Source of the DNA: a bacterium
GTDB taxonomy: Bacteria > Bacillota > Sulfobacillia > UBA995
Length of the DNA stretch: 64,000 bases
Direction: 5' to 3'
Assembly: GCA_031082145.1 (NCBI GenBank)
Contig: JAVHLP010000001.1
Location: 124,001 to 188,000 of the forward strand
A program made the position numbers and the translations under genes. How positions within the stretch are numbered: the stretch's first letter is position 1; the number at the start of each line of letters is the position of its first letter. Below, one piece after another: positions 58,809 to 64,000 of this stretch. The notes under the pieces were generated by a model. The model had not been told where the DNA came from. It made no database searches and was given only the letters and a program-made list of their open reading frames with translations.

Positions 58809-59594
58809 TTAGCTGGCTTTCAACTCCATTCGTAACTTGTCCGCGACCATGGCGATGAACTCCGAGTTGGTAGGCTTGCCACGGTCGAGGTTGATGGTGT
58901 AACCGAACAGGCTGTTGATGACCTCCAGGTTGCCGCGGCTCCAAGCCACCTCAATGGCATGGCGGATGGCCCGCTCCACCCGGCTGGGCGTTGTCTTGAA
59001 CTTTATGGCAATCGACGGGTACAGCTCCTTCGTGATCGCACCCAGGAGGTCGATCCGGTCAATCACCATCAGGATCGCCTCACGCAGGTACATATAGCCC
59101 TTGATATGGGCGGGGATGCCGATCTCATGGATGACGTTGGTGACTTCCATGTCCAAGCTGCGGCTTTTCACCGGTCTTGAGACCGACCGGACGCCCGAAC
59201 TGGCCAGTTCGCGAACCCGGTTCCCCAGGACCTCAAGGTTGAAGGGCTTGAGGATGTAGTAGTCGGCTCCCAGTTCGACGGTACGCTGGGTGATGCTCTC
59301 CTGGCCGATGGCGGTGAGGATCACGACCTTGGGCCGCCGGGCCAGGTTCATGGTCGCCATCCGCTCCAACACCGCAATCCCGTCCAGATGAGGCATTATG
59401 ATGTCCAGGATGATGACGTTGGGGGACTTGCGCTCCAGCTCTTCCAGGACCTCCTTGCCGTTGTGGACCAGTCCGACCAGTTCCATATCCCCCTGGCCGT
59501 CGATGTAGGAGCGAAGCACTTCACAGAACTCGCGGTTATCGTCGGCAACCATCACCTTGATGGGCGGGGCGATGGCGGGTGCGCAGTCGATCAC
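58809..59594 (-). CDS. spo0A: Stage 0 sporulation protein A, master response regulator
   Basis: 261 residues from a GTG with GGGGAGG upstream. Receiver domain: [14 protein letters not shown] with the acidic pair, [20 protein letters not shown] carrying the phosphorylated Asp, and ILTAIGQES and [12 protein letters not shown] with the Lys. The effector domain [40 protein letters not shown] and [20 protein letters not shown] is nearly invariant in spore formers. Phosphorylated Spo0A turns on entry into sporulation, including the spoIIA locus in this window. Confidence 0.97.
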   Translation of the reverse strand: MIDCAPAIAPPIKVMVADDNREFCEVLRSYIDGQGDMELVGLVHNGKEVLEELERKSPNVIILDIIMPHLDGIAVLERMATMNLARRPKVVILTAIGQESITQRTVELGADYYILKPFNLEVLGNRVRELASSGVRSVSRPVKSRSLDMEVTNVIHEIGIPAHIKGYMYLREAILMVIDRIDLLGAITKELYPSIAIKFKTTPSRVERAIRHAIEVAWSRGNLEVINSLFGYTINLDRGKPTNSEFIAMVADKLRMELKAS

Positions 59595-59696
59595 AGGCTC
59601 GTCCTCCCCTGGGATGAATGTCGGATGGGCTTCTACGGTCGGTTACCATTATCCTCCTCCGGGACCTGGGAAACCCACAACCAGATTCTACCCCCT

Positions 59697-61085
59697 TCAA
59701 CTGCCTCCGACAGCCGCTCTCGCCGGTTCTCGAGCCGGGGCGTCGCCGGCCCCTTCGGCGCCGGCCAGGTCGCCTAGCCCCACCAACCCGGCCTCCAGGG
59801 CCATCCACTCCGCGAAAACGCCGTACCCTCGGGTGGGGTCGGTGACGAAAACGTGGGTCACCGCCCCCACCAACCGGCCTTGCTGGATGATGGGGCTGCC
59901 GCTCATGCCCTGGACGATGCCGCCAGTGCGGGCCAGCAGTCTCCGGTCGGTAATGCGGATGGTCAGCCCCTTGGGGGCCGGATAGCGCTGGTGGACGTCG
60001 GCGCGGAGAATGTCGACCTCGAAGCTCTCCACGATGTCGCCGTCCACCACAGTCAGGATCTGCGCCGGCCCGCGGCGAACCTGGTGAACCAGGGCGAGAG
60101 GAATCGGCTGGTCGTAGAGGCCAAGCGGGAACTCGTTCAGGCTGCCCACGATTCCCAATTCAGTGTTGCGATGGATGACCCCCAGCGGAGAACCGCCCTC
60201 GGGTCGCAGGTGGCCCACTTTCTCGCCCGGATAACCACGCCGGCCCTGTCGGATCCGGGCCACCGAGGCATCCACGATGGCACCGTCCCTGATGTCAACC
60301 GGCAGGTTGGTGTCCACGTCGGTCACCACGTGACCGAGGGCCGCGAAGACCTTGCTGGAAGGGTGGTAGAAGGTGAGCGTCCCCACGCCCGCCGTTCCGT
60401 CCCTGACCCACAGTCCGATCCGGTATTGGCCCGTCTCGCGGTCAAGAGCCGGCACCGCTTCCAGCGTCAGCAGTCTACCGTCACGACGGACTCCCAGGTG
60501 CGACACCTGTCCCTGACGACCGGCCCGGTCAACCAGCTCCGTGAGGTCATCCTCAGACATGACCGGCTCACCATTCACAGTGAGGATCAGATCCCCCGGC
60601 GCCAATCCCGCGTCGCGGCCCGGCTGACGGGCCCGGCCGGAGGGAGTCGTCACCGCCCGGTAACCCACGACCAGAACTCCGTCGGCACGCACCATGATCC
60701 CGATCGACTGGCCACCGGGCACCAGCCCCAACCCGGGCAAAACCTCGAGCACCATTTCTCGGACCGGGATCAACCCCAGGAGACAGAAACGCAGGCGATA
60801 GCTGCCGACGGCCGCGGCGGAGAGGCGGAAGCTCTGCCGCCCATCGAGAGGCCCAAAGCGCGGGCCGATCTGCTTCCCGTCCACATTGATGCCGGGACGG
60901 TCGGCCGAGAGATATACCTTCAGCGGAAGCCCGAAGAGGAGTTCCTCGTCCTCCCCCTCGAAGGCCCGCAGGTGCCGGGGAAAGGCAGAGAAGGCCAGCC
61001 AGGACGGGCTCAGAGCCAGGATCACCAGGAGGGCGACGAGGAGAATCCCGATTTCGCCCCGGCGGCGGCCCGGTGATTCCCGCAA
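59697..61085 (-). CDS. spoIVB: SpoIVB serine peptidase (S55)
   Basis: 462 residues from a TTG with GGGAGGT upstream. N-terminal membrane anchor GILLVALLVILALSPSWLAF, a PDZ domain (GRDAGLAPGDLILTVNGEPV), and the S55 catalytic domain with His in FAALGHVVTDVD and Ser in VQGMSGSPIIQQGRLVG. SpoIVB is secreted from the forespore into the space between membranes and cuts SpoIVFA to trigger pro-sigma-K processing. The C-terminal Ala/Glu-rich tail is non-conserved. Forespore-type promoter upstream. Confidence 0.94.
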   Translation of the reverse strand: MRESPGRRRGEIGILLVALLVILALSPSWLAFSAFPRHLRAFEGEDEELLFGLPLKVYLSADRPGINVDGKQIGPRFGPLDGRQSFRLSAAAVGSYRLRFCLLGLIPVREMVLEVLPGLGLVPGGQSIGIMVRADGVLVVGYRAVTTPSGRARQPGRDAGLAPGDLILTVNGEPVMSEDDLTELVDRAGRQGQVSHLGVRRDGRLLTLEAVPALDRETGQYRIGLWVRDGTAGVGTLTFYHPSSKVFAALGHVVTDVDTNLPVDIRDGAIVDASVARIRQGRRGYPGEKVGHLRPEGGSPLGVIHRNTELGIVGSLNEFPLGLYDQPIPLALVHQVRRGPAQILTVVDGDIVESFEVDILRADVHQRYPAPKGLTIRITDRRLLARTGGIVQGMSGSPIIQQGRLVGAVTHVFVTDPTRGYGVFAEWMALEAGLVGLGDLAGAEGAGDAPAREPARAAVGGS

Positions 61086-61115
61086 GTTCCGTCACCTCCC
61101 TGGGTTGAGATTGAA

Positions 61116-61136
61116 AACCGCAGCTAAATGCGGCTT
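61116..61136 (-). other. Hairpin at the start of the spoIVB leader
   Basis: Minus strand: AAGCCGCA, six-base loop, TGCGGTTT, followed by TC. It sits at or just after the expected start point of the spoIVB promoter, about 30 bases before the TTG. It might stabilise the mRNA end or act as terminator for read-through from recN; stem is short (8 bp with one G-T pair). Confidence 0.4.
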
Positions 61137-61166
61137 TAACCTCTCCCCGGAAGGCGGCCTTTATGC
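61137..61166 (-). promoter_or_regulatory. Forespore (sigma-F/sigma-G) type promoter for spoIVB
   Basis: Minus strand: -35 GCATA at 61162-61166, 15-base spacer, -10 GGAGAGGTTA at 61137-61146 (nine of ten to GGNRANAHTW). It lies in the 208-base gap after recN. spoIVB of B. subtilis is transcribed by sigma-F and sigma-G, which agrees with the placement. Confidence 0.62.
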
Positions 61167-61293
61167 CCTAGTCCAGCACATAACGCACTTGATTTGATTG
61201 CCAAGGTCAGGATCTCATCAGGAGTCAAGACACGACGGCAAGAGCCGGCCGATCAATGCAGGTGATTTGCGTGGCGGCGGGCTAGCGTGGGGA

Positions 61294-63060
61294 TCAGGGG
61301 GCGGGCACGCCGGGTTTGAGAGCCGGCCGCCCCTGGTCCTTCCAGCGGTTACCGGCGGCGAGCATCTCCTCCGCATGGCTGAGGGTAATCGCGGAGACCT
61401 GGGCTCCCGCCATCATCCGGGCGATCTCCTGGACCCGGTCCGCCTCGCCCAGACGCTCGACAGAGGTCACGGTCCGCCCGCGGCGTACGTCTTTGGCAAT
61501 CCGGAAGTGGGCGTCCGCCAGGCAGCCGATGGGTGCCAGGTGAGTCACCAGCAGCACCTGGCGCCGGGCGCCTACCACGCACAGTTTCTGCCCGACGGCG
61601 GCCGCGGCGCTTCCCCCTACCCCGGCGTCAACCTCGTCGAAGATAACCGTCGGAACCTCGTCCACCTCGGCGACCAGCGCCTGAAGGGCCAGCATCACCC
61701 GCGAGAGCTCCCCACCCGAGGCGATGCGGGCGAGGGGGCGCGGCGGCTCGCCGGGATTCGGCGAGAACAAGAACTCCGCCCGATCCACGCCTCGGGACGT
61801 GCAGGACAGAAGGGCGTCGCCCACCGGCACCCCATCGGGGTCCTCTTCCTGCTCGAGGTTGACGCGGAAACAGACCTCATCCATTCCGAGATCTCCCAAC
61901 TCTGCCTCAACCCGGCGCTCGAGTTCGCCGGCAGCTCGGCCCCGCAGGACCGATAGCTGCCCGGCGAGTTCGCCCAGGGCCTGTCGGGTCTCGTCCAGTT
62001 CAACTTCGAGTTGGCGGGCGGTAGCCTCTCCGGCCTGAATCCTCTCCAGGTCGGCAAGAGCCCTTTCGCGAAAGGCCAGCACATCTTCCAAGGCCGGCCC
62101 GTACTTCCGCTTGAGGCCGTTCAGCAGGTCGAGTCGCCGCTCAACTTCCTCCAGCCGGCGGGGGTCATACTGCAGGCCTTCGAGGTACCGACGGAAATCT
62201 CGCGTCAGATCCTGCACCTGGTAGCCTAAGGACTCGAGAAGCTCGCGAGACGGGTTCAGGGCGGCGTCGATACGGGCGGCCTCACTCACCCTGGCGGTTA
62301 ACCGGCCCCATCTTTCCACCAGGGACTGGCCTTCGAGCTGCTCGCTGAGGTCCGAATAGGCCTCGGTGACCAGTTCCCGGAGTCTCTCCACGCTCCCCAG
62401 GACGGTGCGCTCGGCGAGCAACTCCGCTTCTTCACCAATCCTGATCCTGGCCTGTCTGATCTCCTCAGCCTGGAAGCGGAGCAGGTCGCGCTGGCGCTGG
62501 CGCTGGTCACCATCACCGGCCAGAGCGGCGCGGGCGGCCTCAAGCTCCCGGCGGCGGGCGTGCCCGCGCTCTACCCGGTGACGGAGTTCAAGCACCCTCT
62601 CCCCTCCATAGCTGTCCAGGAAGTCCACATGGCGCTCCGGGCGGAGCAGTGACTGGTGCTCGTGCTGACCGTGGATGTCAACCAGGTGCTGGGTGATCTC
62701 CCGCAGCATGCCCACGCTGGCCGGCCGGCCGTTGGCCCGGCCGGTGTTCCTGCCACCGCGGGCGACCTCTCGGGTCAGCGTCAGGAGACCGTCCGGCCCC
62801 AGTTCAACTCCCAGTTCATCCAGGCACCGGCGGGCGGGAGAAGAACTGGCGACCGTGAAGACGGCCTCCACCACCGCCCGGTCGGCCCCGCTTCGGATGT
62901 AGTCCGCGGAAGCCCGGCCACCCAGTGCTACCTCCATGGCGTCGATCAGGATCGACTTGCCGGCTCCGGTCTCACCCGTGAGCACGTTGAAGCCCGGCTC
63001 GAAACACAATCCGAGCCGGTCGATGATAGCAAAACTGTCCACCGTCAGCTCTCGCAACAT
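61294..63060 (-). CDS. recN: DNA repair protein RecN
   Basis: 588 residues from the ATG at 63060, 5 bases before the argR stop; a longer frame exists but the family starts with MLRELTVDSFAIID. Walker A is NVLTGETGAGKSILIDAM; two long coiled-coil arms follow (residues 150-380, with VERGHARRRELEAARAAL and similar), then the ABC signature ARIASGGELSRVMLALQAL and Walker B VIFDEVDAGVGG. RecN is an SMC-like ATPase that tethers broken DNA ends in recombination repair. Order argR-recN-spoIVB-spo0A is classical. Confidence 0.95.
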   Translation of the reverse strand: MLRELTVDSFAIIDRLGLCFEPGFNVLTGETGAGKSILIDAMEVALGGRASADYIRSGADRAVVEAVFTVASSSPARRCLDELGVELGPDGLLTLTREVARGGRNTGRANGRPASVGMLREITQHLVDIHGQHEHQSLLRPERHVDFLDSYGGERVLELRHRVERGHARRRELEAARAALAGDGDQRQRQRDLLRFQAEEIRQARIRIGEEAELLAERTVLGSVERLRELVTEAYSDLSEQLEGQSLVERWGRLTARVSEAARIDAALNPSRELLESLGYQVQDLTRDFRRYLEGLQYDPRRLEEVERRLDLLNGLKRKYGPALEDVLAFRERALADLERIQAGEATARQLEVELDETRQALGELAGQLSVLRGRAAGELERRVEAELGDLGMDEVCFRVNLEQEEDPDGVPVGDALLSCTSRGVDRAEFLFSPNPGEPPRPLARIASGGELSRVMLALQALVAEVDEVPTVIFDEVDAGVGGSAAAAVGQKLCVVGARRQVLLVTHLAPIGCLADAHFRIAKDVRRGRTVTSVERLGEADRVQEIARMMAGAQVSAITLSHAEEMLAAGNRWKDQGRPALKPGVPAP

Positions 63061-63064
63061 CCGA

Positions 63065-63517
63065 CTACCGCCCCAACTCGCGAAGACGGGCCAGGAGGCC
63101 AGGAGCCTGGACCTTGTCCCGCGCGACAACCAGGATGGTGTCATCGCCGGCCAGCGTGCCCACGACTTCCGGCCAGTTCAGGCCGTCGATCCCCGAAGCC
63201 ACGGCATTGGCCGTTCCCGGCAGGGTTCTCACGACAACCAGGTTCTCGGCCACGTCCATGTTCACCAGGGAGTCCTGCAGGTAGCGCCTGAGCCGCTCCA
63301 GGCGGTTGACCGAGGCCGGGTCCTCAGGCACGGCATACCGGTAGCGGCCGTTGTCTCCCGGTACCTTCACGAGCCGCAGGTCCTTGATGTCGCGCGATAC
63401 CGTGGCCTGGGTCACCTCGATCCCGTCCTCCCGCAGGGCTTCGGTTAGCTGGTGCTGGGTCTCCACATGGCGGTCCCGGACCACCTCGAGGATTTTCATC
63501 TGCCGCCTCAGCTTCAT
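63065..63517 (-). CDS. argR: Arginine repressor
   Basis: 150 residues, ATG start. N-terminal winged helix: HQLTEALREDGIEVTQATVSRDIKDLRLV, with the typical ATVSRDI recognition helix. C-terminal hexamerisation and arginine-binding domain: NLVVVRTLPGTANAVASGID and VGTLAGDDTILVVARD, where GTANAV and the Asp pair contact arginine. Represses arginine biosynthesis and activates catabolism. It lies between nadK and recN as in most Firmicutes. Confidence 0.95.
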   Translation of the reverse strand: MKLRRQMKILEVVRDRHVETQHQLTEALREDGIEVTQATVSRDIKDLRLVKVPGDNGRYRYAVPEDPASVNRLERLRRYLQDSLVNMDVAENLVVVRTLPGTANAVASGIDGLNWPEVVGTLAGDDTILVVARDKVQAPGLLARLRELGR

Positions 63518-63532
63518 GCCGGCTCCTCCTCC

Positions 63533-64000
63533 TTAGCCCCCATCCCGCAGGCCACCCTCGGGCAGCTTGGCCCCCAGGACACGGTAGAAGCTCCAGCCAC
63601 GCCGCCGGAGCAGCCGCGCCCGTCCCGTCGCCAGGCCAACCGTCACCTCGTCCCCGGCTTCCAGGGTGACCCCCTCCTGGCCGTCAACGGTCAGAACGGT
63701 CTCCGCGGCTTCCCCCAGCACCCGGACACCAATACGCTCGCCCGCCGGTACGGCCAGAGCCCTGGCATAGAGGGTATGGGCGCAAATCGGCGTGATCAGG
63801 GTGGCCTCGACGCCCGGGTGCAGGATCGGCCCGCCGGCCGAGAGGCTATAGGCGGTGGATCCGGTGGGAGTAGCCACGATCACGCCATCGGCCGGGTAGG
63901 TGGCCACCGGTTGGCCCCCCGCCAACACCTGGATCTCGATGGGGCGGGCGAAGGGACGCTTGCTCACTGTCGCCTCGTTCAGGGCCGGTCGTCGCCAGAC
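63533..64000 (-). CDS. nadK: NAD kinase, C-terminal part
   Basis: The gene enters from the right edge; 155 codons plus stop are inside the window. It contains the family block PADGVIVATPTGSTAYSLSAGG, visible as ATPTGSTAYSLSAGGPIL, after an ALNEATVSKRPFARPIEIQV segment, and the ICAHTLYARALAVPAGE region before the end. NAD kinase makes NADP from NAD and ATP. The ATP-binding GGDGT motif lies outside the window. Confidence 0.93.
   Translation of the reverse strand, partial: VWRRPALNEATVSKRPFARPIEIQVLAGGQPVATYPADGVIVATPTGSTAYSLSAGGPILHPGVEATLITPICAHTLYARALAVPAGERIGVRVLGEAAETVLTVDGQEGVTLEAGDEVTVGLATGRARLLRRRGWSFYRVLGAKLPEGGLRDGG

Noticed and set aside
59683-59709. Possible sigma-H promoter (GTAGAATCT) before spo0A
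   Set aside because: The -10 is close to RNNGAATWW but the -35 (GGAGGCAGT) lacks the full AGGA element and the spacing is short; not strong enough to annotate.
1-64000. tRNA, rRNA, CRISPR arrays, riboswitches or T-box leaders
   Set aside because: Looked for by eye in the gaps between genes; no cloverleaf, repeat-spacer pattern or known leader motif was recognised. A covariance-model search could still find something small.

Overview
The window looks like the chromosome of a high-G+C, anaerobic, endospore-forming Firmicute (a Clostridia-type lineage such as the Desulfotomaculum/Moorella relatives; species not determinable from the sequence). The evidence is a dense set of sporulation genes (spo0A, spoIVB, dacF-spoIIAA-spoIIAB-sigF, a spoVA cluster, gerW, spoIIM) plus ferredoxin-linked oxidoreductases typical of anaerobes. 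Nearly every gene lies on the minus strand and genes are tightly packed, with 4-base ATGA/GTGA/TTGA overlaps and many GTG or TTG starts. No rRNA, tRNA or CRISPR array was seen.

Layout, low to high coordinates (transcription runs right to left): 1-3.2 kb, the end of a class V aminotransferase, nicotinamide/nicotinate salvage (pncA, pncB), an rRNA pseudouridine synthase and a RidA-type protein; 3.25-3.78 kb, a gene-less GC-rich stretch ending in a terminator; 3.8-7.4 kb, a non-homologous end-joining set (polymerase domain, ligase, Ku) directly behind the sporulation gene gerW; 7.5-9.4 kb, scpB, scpA and an M50 protease.

9.5-29.7 kb is an accessory island whose base composition looks less GC-rich by eye. 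On the left it ends in a decayed IS1634-type transposase. On the right it ends near a decayed 2-hydroxyacyl-CoA dehydratase activator. It carries a GntR-family regulator, a peptide-type ABC importer (binding protein and two permeases, no ATPases), an aspartate-dehydrogenase-like enzyme, two tandem 4-oxalocrotonate tautomerase homologues, a metal-hydrolase-like protein, an S9 peptidase, an AstE/AspA-type deacylase, an SDR, a MmgE/PrpD protein, an M19 dipeptidase homologue that has lost most metal ligands, and four different PLP-dependent fold-type-I enzymes. This is the best candidate here for an undescribed pathway, most likely uptake and breakdown of an unusual peptide or N-acylated amino acid (inference).

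30.4-38.4 kb holds a lone plus-strand acetyltransferase, then spoVAF-AEa-AEb-AD-AC preceded by a dodecin gene and a small unknown gene, then sigF, spoIIAB, spoIIAA and dacF. 38.4-45.4 kb has an aldo/keto reductase, nucleoside salvage (pdp, purine phosphorylase, deoB), xerD, a small membrane protein and alanine dehydrogenase. 45.5-55.1 kb has spoIIM, an EndoQ-type repair nuclease, nudF, and an amino-acid oxidation operon (two Leu/Phe/Val-type dehydrogenases, a P-loop protein and a four-subunit 2-oxoacid:ferredoxin oxidoreductase). 55.2-64 kb is the classic argR-recN-spoIVB-spo0A neighbourhood with SteA/SteB-like and cell-envelope glycosyltransferase genes, ending in a partial NAD kinase.

Four promoter-like sites that fit the forespore sigma-F/sigma-G pattern (GYATA, 14-15 bases, GGNRANAHTW) were found by eye: before gerW-ku-ligase-polymerase, before the small-ORF/dodecin/spoVA set, before dacF and before spoIVB. 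Together they suggest that DNA end-joining and a flavin-binding dodecin are made in the developing spore.
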